48,178 nt of DNA from Bacillota bacterium (GTDB taxonomy: Bacteria > Bacillota > Clostridia > Christensenellales > Aristaeellaceae). Every line of letters starts with the position of its first letter. Within the stretch, counting starts at the first letter, position 1. The stretch lies in NCBI GenBank assembly GCA_023411395.1, contig JAEYOV010000059.1:1-48178 (forward strand), in the 5' to 3' direction. The translations under genes and the position numbers were made by a program. Under the pieces are notes generated by a model that did no database searches, was not told the DNA's origin, and worked only from the letters and a program-made list of their open reading frames with translations. Positions 1 to 8,396 of this stretch are shown here, in pieces.

Positions 1-5
1 ACAAT

Positions 6-123
<118 letters not shown>

Positions 124-131
124 TCCAATAT

Positions 132-206
<75 letters not shown>

Positions 207-211
207 CTGAA

Positions 212-250
212 AAGCCTTGAAAACACTACGTTTTCAAGGCTTCAATTTTT
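212..250 (+). terminator. Rho-independent terminator of the rRNA/tRNA-Asn operon
   Basis: A perfect 13-bp stem (212-224 with 230-242) with a 5-nt loop is followed by a T-rich tail ending in TTTTT at 246-250. It lies 6 nt after the tRNA CCA end. Confidence 0.93.
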
Positions 251-277
251 ATACCCAGTAGCTATCTCAAGAAGTTT

Positions 278-309
278 CGGCAACTTCCCGGCAACTTTTT
301 TTGAAAATG
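278..309. repeat. 32-bp direct repeat, left copy
   Basis: Identical to 8333-8364. Internally it holds two tandem GGCAACTT-type half units followed by seven T. The similarity continues imperfectly into the integrase remnants (to about 455 and about 8480). It marks the left edge of the accessory region carrying the sortase module. Confidence 0.9.
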
Positions 310-341
310 GCATTTGTAGCTTCCCAAAGGTACCGACCAGT

Positions 342-809
342 TTACCCTTTTGTTCCCCAGCGACCAGGTTGAATCGCGGGTGCGGGTCTGGTATCAAAAG
401 CGTGGTTCAGTTTGGCTGCCGTCATGCGCAGATACTCATTGGTCAGGTGGGTGTAGATGCTGGCGGTTGTCTTGTAACCCTTATGCCCCACCAACCGAAT
501 GGTGACCAGGAGGTCTATCCCTGCGTCATGGAGGATGGTAATATAATTGTTCCGGAAGTAGTGAAGGGAAATGGTGCTGCGGTAGCGGAACCGCAAATCG
601 ATGTATTTGGGATTCACGATCTATATAACCAGATTGGCGCAAAGCATCAGGGAAATCCATATATTGTCGAATATGCTTTTGCCCATGGGTTTTCCGTCCT
701 TGCCGGGAGAAACAGGGGAGGCACCAACACCGCGCATGGGATAAAGGAATTCGTACAATTCTTCGGGGATCGTTACATACCGGTTCGTGGTGCCTCTGGC
801 CTGTTGCTA
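342..809 (-). pseudogene. Tyrosine recombinase/integrase C-terminal remnant (left copy)
   Basis: The C-terminal catalytic part of a phage-type tyrosine integrase is recognisable on the minus strand. A segment with GKDGKPMGKSIFDNIW (about 782-624) resembles the region before the catalytic HxxR box. The same frame then meets TAG at 621-623 and resumes with HYFRNN, LVGHKGYKTTASIYTHL and a proline-rich tail ending at 342. The H, R, second H and nucleophile Y of the C-terminal motifs remain. The N-terminal half is missing, cut at the sortase 3' end, and the reading frame is interrupted, so it is not functional. Its position just after tRNA-Asn fits the relic of a tRNA-targeting integrative element. 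A shortened second copy lies at 8397-8530. Confidence 0.85.
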
Positions 810-856
810 TGTTCTGCTTCCGATAATGATCATAGGAAACCGATAAATCACCGTAC

Positions 857-1795
857 TCATTTTTTTCGTGCGTATCCCAGCAGTTGTTTTAGGTCGGATA
901 TGGATTCGCCTTTACGTACCCGCCGGGCGACAATAAGCAGGCGGTCGTCACCATAGCAAGTAGATAGGGTAAGAAGTGCGTCATCCCCTCCCATGGGGAT
1001 GGTGATGACATATACCGACCTTTCTTTCAGATCATTTACGAATTCTGTGAATTGGGCTGTGGAACGAAAGGATGGGTGCCCTAGAAAATTGATATACCCC
1101 ACGCTGTGCACATTCTCCGGTATAATAAGCACGGCAATCACGACATAAGAGCTTTCCTGATACAGCGTATCAAACTGAAGAAAACCATGCTTTTGAAGAA
1201 AATCAAGCTTCAGGTAGCGCTGCAGCCTCCCGAACATGGAACCGTCCTTCATGTTGTGGCCATGCAGGACCAAATGCTGCGTGGAAGAAAGCAGCGGGTG
1301 ATTCTCATCCAGGAACAGTGTACCGGCAGCGCTCCTTTTTTTGTAAACATCTCTTGTCAGGTAATAGGTGTTGTTGCGGTAGACTACCGGCAGATCCAGC
1401 ATTCCTTTGATTGTCAGCCATCCAATCACATCGCCATTTTCCTGCAGCAGGGACGAAAACCGGGGCAATGCTTTCCCGGAAACCTGCTGAAAGGCGGTTG
1501 GTGCAGGAGAGGTAACCGGCATTTCAAGCAAAACACCGGTTACCGCTGGATTGATTAGAATAGATTCTTCCGTCTTTTGTGTTTCGCCCGTATAATACAG
1601 CACAGCAATAGCTTCGTTTGTCTTTTTCGTCTGCCTGGATTCGGCAGCATACAGATAGAGGCGGCTGCCCATAACGACCAGGCCCACAAGACGAAGCACA
1701 ACAAGGTATTTTTTCAGATAACGCCAATAGCGTGGCCCCGGTACATACCGAAACTGCCGGGTGCACGTTTTCCGGTGATAGGAAGGGTATTGCAT
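857..1795 (-). CDS. srtB: Class B sortase
   Basis: Cysteine transpeptidase, 312 aa, that joins sorting-signal proteins to the cell wall. There is one N-terminal membrane segment (about residues 29-49), so it is a membrane-anchored enzyme facing outside. Catalytic residues are visible: H180 in LHGHNM, C280 in TLSTC and R285 in DDRLLIVA. The GHNMKDGSMFG stretch is typical of class B. It starts 7 nt after the stop codon of the surface-protein gene and has no clear ribosome site of its own, so translational coupling to that gene is likely. C. difficile SrtB, a class B enzyme, uses SPxTG/PPxTG-type signals, and the upstream gene ends in SPDTG. The obvious inference is a dedicated enzyme-substrate pair. 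No terminator is evident after it. Confidence 0.92.
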   Translation of the reverse strand: MQYPSYHRKTCTRQFRYVPGPRYWRYLKKYLVVLRLVGLVVMGSRLYLYAAESRQTKKTNEAIAVLYYTGETQKTEESILINPAVTGVLLEMPVTSPAPTAFQQVSGKALPRFSSLLQENGDVIGWLTIKGMLDLPVVYRNNTYYLTRDVYKKRSAAGTLFLDENHPLLSSTQHLVLHGHNMKDGSMFGRLQRYLKLDFLQKHGFLQFDTLYQESSYVVIAVLIIPENVHSVGYINFLGHPSFRSTAQFTEFVNDLKERSVYVITIPMGGDDALLTLSTCYGDDRLLIVARRVRKGESISDLKQLLGYARKK

Positions 1796-1802
1796 TTGAT
1801 TG

Positions 1803-4800
1803 TTATACCGTTTTGCGTTTGCGCAAAAGCAAGATAGCAGAAGCCAAGAAGAGGAGCATCAATGCCATGTACAAAACAGGCTGTGAATCATCTCCCGTGT
1901 CAGGCGACTGTATCACCATCAGGGTCGCGGCGTCAGACACAACGCTATTGCCCATGGTATCGGTGATGACCGCGCGGTACCCAAAGCCGCTGTTGCTCAA
2001 ATTTGTTTGGGGAGTGGTATGCATAGGGTTCACCGCCCCGGCAATGTCCTGCCAGGCCGCGTTGGGCCCGGTCTTTTTCTGCCATTGGTAGGAAAGAGGC
2101 GTTTCGCCCTGCGCCGTTACAAAGAAGGTGGCCGTCTGTCCCTTTACAACCGTCACGTTCTGGGGTTGGGCTGTGATGACGATCCATGGATTGGCTGCTA
2201 TCAGGAAAGGCGACAGCTCCGTAACGGTGATGACAGCCGTGCCGTTTGCTACCACAGGGGTAAACTGTTCCACGCTGCCGCTGTGCAGCCTGTGCAATAT
2301 ATACACGGTACGCCCGTTGTGCCTGTCTCCTATTTGGAAGCTGATGCTCAGCGGAGGCAGGAACGCGTCACTGGGATCGATGGATATTTCAAAGGCCGTG
2401 ATAACTTCCTTACCGCTCAACATGGCTTCCAATTCCTCCCGGATGCTGTCGCCGTCTGCCAGAAGCGTGACGTTCAGCGTTGCGGACGGCTTGAGAAGCC
2501 CTTGTGCGCTGATCAGGAAGGAGGATACCTCCGTCATAAGTGTGCCGAAGGCGAAATCATCTGTGCCGTCAGCGGCAAACGCGGCTTGTATGGTGTGGTC
2601 CGCGCTCGCCGCGGTAAACGTATAGGCGGAAACCGGGCCTTGATCCACGCCATCCACCGTGACGGAAGCAATGGCAAAACCTGCATCCGCAGTGACGGTA
2701 AAGGTTTGACTGCCGCCTGACGCAACGGATACCGGACCGGATGGACTGATGCTGCCGCCCGGGCCGGCCGCGGCGGTAATGGTATAGAAAGCGGGAGTGA
2801 CGGTAATGCTCAAAGCCTTCATGTCGCTTCCCGCGCCGTTTTGCGCTTTCACAGTAAAGCTGAAGGTGCCGGCCAGGACCGGCGTGCCGGCGATGGTATC
2901 GCCCGATAGCGCCAGGCCGTCCGGCAGGCTGCCCGATTCCACCGTCCACGTGACCGGCGTATCTCCCAGGGCCGCAAGGGTCTGGCTGTAGGCAGCACTC
3001 ACCGTGCCGCCTGCCAGCGTTTCGGTCTGAATGAGGGGAGGCGTGCCGGATGGCTGGGCCGCTTTGTACACTGCCACGGTCTTGGGTGAGCCGGAAAGGA
3101 TGTAGCCCGCCGGGGAAGAAACCGCCACCGACACATCCCCCTGAACGGCTACGGAAGATAGGGCGACGGACCAGCTTGTCCCGCTGCCCGTAAGCACGCC
3201 TTTCACCGCGGCACCGGTCCCATCGGCGATGGTGATATGGTCCGCGGTCAGCCCCGTGATAGGCGTATCGAAGGCGAGGTCGATTTTCGTGGAGGTCACC
3301 GTATCCACCGCGCCGTCCGCCGCCGCCGTGAGCCACATGACCGGCGTGGGCAATATGGCTTTGTACACCGCCACGGTCTTGGGCGAGCCGGAAAGGATGT
3401 AGCCCGCCGGGGAAGAAACCGCCACCGACACATCCCCCTGAACGGCTACGGAAGATAGGGCGACGGACCAGCTTGTCCCGCTGCCCGTAAGCGCGCCTTT
3501 CACCGCGGCACCGGTCCCATCGGTGATGGTGATATCGTTCGCCGTCAGCCCCGTGATAGGCGTATCGAAGAAGAGGTCGATCTTTGTGGAGGTTAACACA
3601 CCAAGCGCACCGTCCGCGACTGCGGACAGCAGCGTGACCGCCGTCGCCGCTCCGGTTGTGACGCTCACGATGTTGGAAACCCCGTCGTTGGCGCCTCCCG
3701 TTACCCGCAGCCTGAATTGGTAGGTAACACCGGAGGACAGGCCTGTTGCCGTAGCCGAGGCCGCGTTTGCGGCGAGCGTACCGCCTGTGTCCGCGTCCGT
3801 CCAGTCCGTGCCGTTTGTCGATTGCTGAAGCGTCACGGCAGATGCGCCCGTTGCCGCCTTCCAGGAAAACGACGCGGTTGTGCCGGTCGCGCCGGTGCTT
3901 GCAAGGTTCGCGACAGGCACGGGAATCTTGCCGATTTTGCCGGCAGATGATTCCGTAAACCACATATAGCCGTCCACCCCGGCGGTGATATACCTGGGTC
4001 CGCTGCCTCCAGCCGGAGTGTCATACAGGGTGATCGCGCCTTCCGTTGTGATACGGCCGATATTTTTTGTGTGTTGAGCTGCGAACCACAGGTTGCCGTC
4101 GGGACCTACCGCAATCCCATACGGGCCTGCTGAAGCCGGTAAGGGGTACTCGGTGATTACCCCGCCGGGGGTAATTCTACCAATCTTATTCCCACTAAAT
4201 TCGGTAAACCACAGGTTACCATCCGGGCCTGCCACGATCCCAATCGGTTGGCCTGATGTCGGAATGGGATACTCTGTGACCACGCCGTCCGTGGTAATTT
4301 TGCCAATCTTATTTTTCAAGGTTTCTGTAAACCATACGCAGCCATCCGGACCCGCGGCAATTCCCTGTGCGTAGGTTCCCGGCGTTGGTATGGCGTACTC
4401 GGTGATCGTACCGCCGGGGGTAATCCTGCCAATCTTATTGCTGTCAGATTCATTAAACCACAAGTTGCCGTCCGGACCCACTGTGATATTGTTTACACCG
4501 CAGTATGCAGTCGGAACGTCATAGTCAGTATTAAAACCGGTGTTTATATTGTACTTGACAATACGATCTATGGAGTAGCCGAAGCTTTCGGCAGCGGCAA
4601 TCCACAAATTATCATCCGGGCCCACAGTGATGCTCGTGAAATGGTTTGATGAATAGTCAAACCCTGCATTTATGTCATAAATCCCCTCCTTGGTGATCGC
4701 ACCAAAACCGCTTGCCTTTATGAACCACATTCTGCCGTCCGGACCCGCCACAATCTCAGTGGGGTAGATTTCGTTGGGAGTCGTATACTCAGTGATGATG

Positions 4801-5801
4801 CCATCCACGGTGATTTTCCCGATTTTTTTGCCATCATACTCCGTAAAATACAGGTTGCCATTTTCGTCTGCTGTGATGTTCATCGGACTGCCGCCTGGGG
4901 TCGGAATCGCGTACTCTGTGATCGTGCCGACGGGGGTGATTTTGCCGATTTTATTGCCGCTATATTCCGTAAACCAAAGATTGCCGTCCGAACCGGTCGT
5001 GATGCCCTGAGGCTGGCTGCCCAAAGTCGGAACCGTATACTCGGTGATGGTACCCTCCGATGGATTCAGCACGCCGATTTTATTGCCCGCGCCTTCCGTA
5101 AACCAGATATTTTCGTCCGGACCTACAGCGATCCCAAACGGCTGGCTGCCCGCTGTCGGAATGGGATACTCGGTGATGGTGCCGTCGAAGGTGATTTTAC
5201 CGATTTGATTGCCGCCATATTCCGTGAACCACATACAGCCCGTGCCTGCGGTAATGATTCTCGGCTGACTGCTTGAGGTGGGAATAGCATACTCGGTGAT
5301 TACGCCGGCCGTGGTGACTTTGCCGATTTTATTGCCCGCGCTTTCCGTAAACCAAAGGTTGCCGTCCGAACCGGCCGCGATATCGAAAGGCTGGCTGTTG
5401 AAGGTCGGGATGTTATATTCGGTGAGATCTCCGGTGGTAGTAAACTTTCCGATTTGGTTGGCGCTTCCTTTCGCGATCCACAGGTTGCCGTCCGGACCTG
5501 TTGCTATACTGCGGGGGTCTCCTTCAGCAATATAGCCCGTGTTCATTGATCTTAGTTCAAACGAGTAAATGATACCGTTCTCCGGAATGAGTTTGCCAAC
5601 TGGGTCCACCCCCGGAAAATCTGTATACCACACATCTCCGTCCGGGCCTATGGTAATATCAATCGGGGCTGAAGGGTGCCCAAGGTCGTACACGATGACA
5701 TTGGCCGGCTCCGCTGCCAGCGCGGGCAGGGTGGGCGCCAAAACCAACAGTACCAGCAAAGACATCAGCAGCCCGACCACCTTTTTGCATAACTTTCCCA
5801 T
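1803..5801 (-). CDS. Sortase-anchored surface protein with 14 Vgb-type propeller repeats
   Basis: Secreted wall protein of 1332 aa. The ATG at 5801 is chosen because GGGAGG lies 9 nt upstream; an in-frame ATG 9 codons earlier lacks this. Order of parts: signal peptide (1-30); 14 repeats of about 42 residues (about 45-640) with the core GPDGNLWFTES.GNKIGKI and TITEY.IPT, as in virginiamycin B lyase/streptogramin lyase-like propellers, enough for two seven-bladed propellers; an Fn3-like domain; two nearly identical 99-residue domains; a putative-Ig (He_PIG-like) domain; an InlB B-repeat-like domain; an unassigned 120-residue segment; an Ig-like domain; and the C-terminal signal SPDTG, hydrophobic segment and RKRK tail. 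True lyase activity is not implied, and adhesion or ligand binding is more likely. It sits between a LytTR two-component system and a sortase. Confidence 0.9.
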   Translation of the reverse strand: MGKLCKKVVGLLMSLLVLLVLAPTLPALAAEPANVIVYDLGHPSAPIDITIGPDGDVWYTDFPGVDPVGKLIPENGIIYSFELRSMNTGYIAEGDPRSIATGPDGNLWIAKGSANQIGKFTTTGDLTEYNIPTFNSQPFDIAAGSDGNLWFTESAGNKIGKVTTAGVITEYAIPTSSSQPRIITAGTGCMWFTEYGGNQIGKITFDGTITEYPIPTAGSQPFGIAVGPDENIWFTEGAGNKIGVLNPSEGTITEYTVPTLGSQPQGITTGSDGNLWFTEYSGNKIGKITPVGTITEYAIPTPGGSPMNITADENGNLYFTEYDGKKIGKITVDGIITEYTTPNEIYPTEIVAGPDGRMWFIKASGFGAITKEGIYDINAGFDYSSNHFTSITVGPDDNLWIAAAESFGYSIDRIVKYNINTGFNTDYDVPTAYCGVNNITVGPDGNLWFNESDSNKIGRITPGGTITEYAIPTPGTYAQGIAAGPDGCVWFTETLKNKIGKITTDGVVTEYPIPTSGQPIGIVAGPDGNLWFTEFSGNKIGRITPGGVITEYPLPASAGPYGIAVGPDGNLWFAAQHTKNIGRITTEGAITLYDTPAGGSGPRYITAGVDGYMWFTESSAGKIGKIPVPVANLASTGATGTTASFSWKAATGASAVTLQQSTNGTDWTDADTGGTLAANAASATATGLSSGVTYQFRLRVTGGANDGVSNIVSVTTGAATAVTLLSAVADGALGVLTSTKIDLFFDTPITGLTANDITITDGTGAAVKGALTGSGTSWSVALSSVAVQGDVSVAVSSPAGYILSGSPKTVAVYKAILPTPVMWLTAAADGAVDTVTSTKIDLAFDTPITGLTADHITIADGTGAAVKGVLTGSGTSWSVALSSVAVQGDVSVAVSSPAGYILSGSPKTVAVYKAAQPSGTPPLIQTETLAGGTVSAAYSQTLAALGDTPVTWTVESGSLPDGLALSGDTIAGTPVLAGTFSFTVKAQNGAGSDMKALSITVTPAFYTITAAAGPGGSISPSGPVSVASGGSQTFTVTADAGFAIASVTVDGVDQGPVSAYTFTAASADHTIQAAFAADGTDDFAFGTLMTEVSSFLISAQGLLKPSATLNVTLLADGDSIREELEAMLSGKEVITAFEISIDPSDAFLPPLSISFQIGDRHNGRTVYILHRLHSGSVEQFTPVVANGTAVITVTELSPFLIAANPWIVITAQPQNVTVVKGQTATFFVTAQGETPLSYQWQKKTGPNAAWQDIAGAVNPMHTTPQTNLSNSGFGYRAVITDTMGNSVVSDAATLMVIQSPDTGDDSQPVLYMALMLLFLASAILLLRKRKTV
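3061..3654. repeat. Tandem 297-bp duplication inside the surface protein gene
   Basis: 3061-3357 and 3358-3654 are head-to-tail copies. The first 200 nt or so of each differ at only a few positions, while the rest has diverged more. Each unit encodes one 99-residue extracellular domain ending in GSPKTVAVYKA. The unequal divergence suggests a recent duplication or partial gene conversion. Confidence 0.9.
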
Positions 5802-5864
5802 TGTGCGATTCCTCCCGGCAAAATGCATTTTCGATGACGGATGGTTCCCGTTATAATTCGTATC

Positions 5865-5936
5865 ATTTTAACTTTTTTACCGGGAATATGATATATAGAT
5901 GGTATAATCGACACGTGAAATGTCATAATTGACACG
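5865..5936 (-). promoter_or_regulatory. Candidate LytTR-controlled promoter of the surface protein operon
   Basis: Read on the minus strand, two 12-bp direct repeats CGTGTC(A/G)ATTAT occupy 5936-5925 and 5915-5904, exactly 21 bp apart. Downstream is a poor -35 (TATCAT, 5893-5888), a 17-bp spacer and a -10 TAAAAT (5870-5865), about 65 nt before the start codon. LytTR regulators such as AgrA bind 9-bp direct repeats separated by 12 bp, the same 21-bp period, and a LytTR regulator is encoded 1.4 kb upstream. The operator is directly visible; its assignment is inferred. Confidence 0.6.
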
Positions 5937-5964
5937 AAAGTGGCGCACACCTTCCGTGTACATC

Positions 5965-5991
5965 AAAAAGCGCCGGTTTCACGGCGTTTTT
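5965..5991 (-). terminator. Terminator after the histidine kinase gene
   Basis: A CGCCG/CGGCG stem with a 6-nt loop, extended by A5 and T5 flanks, gives a hairpin with a T-run on both strands. It lies 37 bp after the kinase stop codon and before the surface-gene promoter, so the two transcription units are probably separate. Confidence 0.7.
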
Positions 5992-6027
5992 GTGATTGAG
6001 GCCATGGGTATTTTGTCTTGTTTCCCT

Positions 6028-7215
6028 TTACGTTTCCACCAGCAGCGCAAGGCTGATCTTAAAAATGCCGGGCTCAGGTTCCAATTTCATAAAGCCGCTG
6101 TGCTTGTTTGTAAGGTACTCTATACTGCGCAAACCAATGCCGTGATTCCCCTGATCCTCTTTGGTGGTCTTGCCCTTGCCGCCAGGCGCCGCCTCCGGGC
6201 TGAACGGGTTTTCCGCCTGTATCACCAGGTAATCCGGCTTGTAGGACAGGGCAAGGTCTATGTATCGTTTTTCTTTTTCCAGCCGGGCACATGCTTCCAT
6301 GGCGTTATCCAGCAGGTTACCCAGGATCACGGTCAGGTCGGCCTCGTTGAGGTTCAGACCGCCGGGAAGGCTTATGTCAAGCCGGAGGGAAATGCCCTGC
6401 TCCCGCGCTGCCGACAGCTTATAATTGAGCATGGCCCGCAGCGTGGAATAGGGGACGCTGACCAAGCTGCGGTACTCCCTGGCGCTATCCACTAGGGCGG
6501 CGGCGTATGTCCGTGCCTTCTCGTTTTCGGCATCCTCCAAAAGCGCGTATATCACGCCCAAATGATGGTTGAAATCGTGCCGCTCTGATTTCAGGCGGCC
6601 AATGGCCTCCTCCAGCGTTTCCATGTAATAAAGCTGCTGGCTTACGTTTTGCTCCAGCGCTTTGGCATATGCTTCAGAGCGCCTTTTTTCCTTCATGTAA
6701 ATGTTGGTGTAGACAATGAGCAGGGTTCCCGTGGCCGCCACGACAATGAGCAATTGAATCGTCAGATTGATTACAGTGAAGTCAAACACTGGCTTAAACG
6801 CATCCAACAAAATCAGCGGCAGCAGTGACACAAACGCGGCGGTCATCATCAGCACGCGGAAGCGGCCGGAAAGCACAATGGATATGACGACCGGAATGAG
6901 GATGGCGTAATAGGCGATCCCGCCTCTGATACCTCCGTTCATGATCCATTGGTACGGAAAGAATGCCAGCACCAAAATGGCCATGCTGATACGGGAGGAT
7001 GATTTGAAGTACCCCCTGAACCTGGAAAAATAAAAAATCAGCGTCCAGATGCAGGTGAACAGAATATCAATGAGGAGGTTTTCGCCGTAATATATATCCA
7101 GCAGAACACCCAAGGAATTCATGAAGATGCCCACAAGGAGCGAAAGATGAAAGATGCGTTGCTCAAAGGGAAACCGCTCCGCAAGGCCCAGCAGCCTGTC
7201 TGTTTCCATCTTCAT
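6028..7215 (-). CDS. AgrC-like membrane sensor histidine kinase (GHKL ATPase)
   Basis: Sensor kinase of 395 aa in the family that partners LytTR regulators (HPK10/AgrC-like). The first 170 residues or so contain about five or six hydrophobic segments with no large extracellular domain, followed by a coiled-coil linker (175-205). The phospho-accepting histidine is H213 in ERHDFNHH. The ATP-binding domain shows ILGNLLDNAMEAC (297-309) and GNHGIGLRS (356-364). Its ATG overlaps the stop codon of the response regulator by 4 bp (ATGA), so the pair is translated together. Such kinases often sense peptides, but no agrB/agrD-like genes are seen here, so the signal is unknown. Confidence 0.92.
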   Translation of the reverse strand: MKMETDRLLGLAERFPFEQRIFHLSLLVGIFMNSLGVLLDIYYGENLLIDILFTCIWTLIFYFSRFRGYFKSSSRISMAILVLAFFPYQWIMNGGIRGGIAYYAILIPVVISIVLSGRFRVLMMTAAFVSLLPLILLDAFKPVFDFTVINLTIQLLIVVAATGTLLIVYTNIYMKEKRRSEAYAKALEQNVSQQLYYMETLEEAIGRLKSERHDFNHHLGVIYALLEDAENEKARTYAAALVDSAREYRSLVSVPYSTLRAMLNYKLSAAREQGISLRLDISLPGGLNLNEADLTVILGNLLDNAMEACARLEKEKRYIDLALSYKPDYLVIQAENPFSPEAAPGGKGKTTKEDQGNHGIGLRSIEYLTNKHSGFMKLEPEPGIFKISLALLVET

Positions 7216-7946
7216 CTTGCTACCCTCCCGGCAAAAAGCCGTTTTGCCAGCGCTTCCCTCACTGTTTCCATATAGGGCCGGCTTACCGGCAGCGCAAGCC
7301 CATTTTCAAGGTAAAGCGTCTTTTCACGAAAGCTCCTGATTTTTTCCATATTTACGATATATCCCTGATGGCATTGGAGGAAGGAAGAAGATTCAAGCAA
7401 GCCCGGCAGCTCCTGCATATTTCCATAATAGTATACATCCCTGCCGGGCGCATGGATCTTGATGCGCCGTCCGATTTTTTCAAAGCAGGCAATGTCGCTG
7501 TAAGGTATGGAAATGAATTCGCCCTTGATCTGTATGGAAAAAGTCCTGGGCGGTTCTTCCGCCCAGCTAATTCTGCGGATGGTTGCCAGCGCCTCCTCCA
7601 TCACAGCATAAAACTGTTCCTTGGCAAGCGGCTTGAGCAAATAGTGAAAAGCCCTCACAGCAAAGGCTTTCAGGGCATATTCCTCATGGGCTGTGATATA
7701 TATGATCACGGCCTGCGGATAGAGCGCCTTGATTTTTTCCCCCAGCTGGATGCCGTTTGTCTCGCCCATATCGATGTCCAGCAAAACGATATCCGGCCTT
7801 TTTTCGGAAATCTCTGCAAAGAATGCCTCGGGCTTCGTTGAGCAGACTGCCTCAAAGCTGTCCTTCCCCGGATAGCTGCCCAAAAATCTCAGCAGGAGTT
7901 CAACCTGCTCCGGGCTGTCGTCGCATATGCCGATGACATACTCCAT
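7212..7946 (-). CDS. LytTR-family response regulator
   Basis: Two-domain transcription factor of 244 aa. The receiver domain (1-120) has the acidic pocket D9/D10, the phosphorylation site D57 (LLDIDMGETNG) and K105. The C-terminal LytTR DNA-binding domain (about 137-235) contains SDIACFEKIGRRIKIH and FLQCHQGYIVNMEKI. It is the first gene of a two-gene operon with the kinase and has a consensus promoter at 8022-8050. The most likely target in this window is the pair of 21-bp-spaced repeats before the surface protein gene; it could also act elsewhere. Confidence 0.95.
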   Translation of the reverse strand: MEYVIGICDDSPEQVELLLRFLGSYPGKDSFEAVCSTKPEAFFAEISEKRPDIVLLDIDMGETNGIQLGEKIKALYPQAVIIYITAHEEYALKAFAVRAFHYLLKPLAKEQFYAVMEEALATIRRISWAEEPPRTFSIQIKGEFISIPYSDIACFEKIGRRIKIHAPGRDVYYYGNMQELPGLLESSSFLQCHQGYIVNMEKIRSFREKTLYLENGLALPVSRPYMETVREALAKRLFAGRVAR

Positions 7947-8021
7947 TGCTTCACCTTCTTTCCACAGAAGAAGATTGGATACGCGCTTGTGCCCGTCCTT
8001 GCTGCCCCATGCGTTTTATTT

Positions 8022-8050
8022 ATTATACTGCCCAACCGTGCAAACCTCAA
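8022..8050 (-). promoter_or_regulatory. Sigma-A type promoter of the response regulator/kinase operon
   Basis: On the minus strand TTGAGG (8050-8045), a 17-bp spacer and TATAAT (8027-8022), about 75 nt upstream of the regulator ATG. The good consensus suggests basal expression of the two-component system. Confidence 0.75.
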
Positions 8051-8332
8051 GTTTATTGATTACCCCTATAAAAAGCGGTCCTATTTCAAATAAAAACCGG
8101 GGTCAACCGGATTGTGTTTCAAAAAAGACAATAATGCAATGCATCCAATATGCTTTTGTTACTATCTTTAAATCAGAACGAAAAAACCCAAGACCTTATC
8201 AAGGGTACCGAGTTACTCTTCGCTGGTGGAGCATTCATCTAAACAAGAAGCAAATACAAATGATGGTTGATAGTACTACTTGCGCTTGCTATTGCTTTTG
8301 CTGGTATATTATAGCGTGAACTAGGCCGCAAG
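8051..8332. other. AT-rich stretch without a recognised gene
   Basis: About 280 bp clearly richer in A+T than the flanking genes, between the regulator promoter and the right-hand integrase remnant. A 19-codon cysteine-rich mini-ORF (8260-8319, plus strand) is present but has only a weak ribosome site. Nothing else is supported. Confidence 0.5.
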
Positions 8333-8364
8333 CGGCAACTTCCCGGCAACTTTTTTTGAAAATG
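8333..8364. repeat. 32-bp direct repeat, right copy
   Basis: Exact copy of 278-309 in the same orientation, 8.06 kb away. Imperfect similarity continues to about 8480. It marks the right edge of the accessory region. Confidence 0.9.
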
Positions 8365-8396
8365 ACACTTGAAGCTTCCCAATGGCAGCGGCCTTT

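Noticed and set aside
3920..5700. CRISPR-like array suggested by regular repetition
   Set aside because: The 126-bp period encodes protein repeats in one open frame; there are no short identical repeats with unique spacers.
5929..5934. Plus-strand TTGACA as a -35 element
   Set aside because: No -10-like sequence at a suitable distance, and the hexamer is part of the 21-bp-spaced direct repeat read on the other strand.
7927..8319. 130-codon plus-strand frame across the regulator upstream region
   Set aside because: Begins inside the response-regulator gene, covers its promoter, and has no family or ribosome site.
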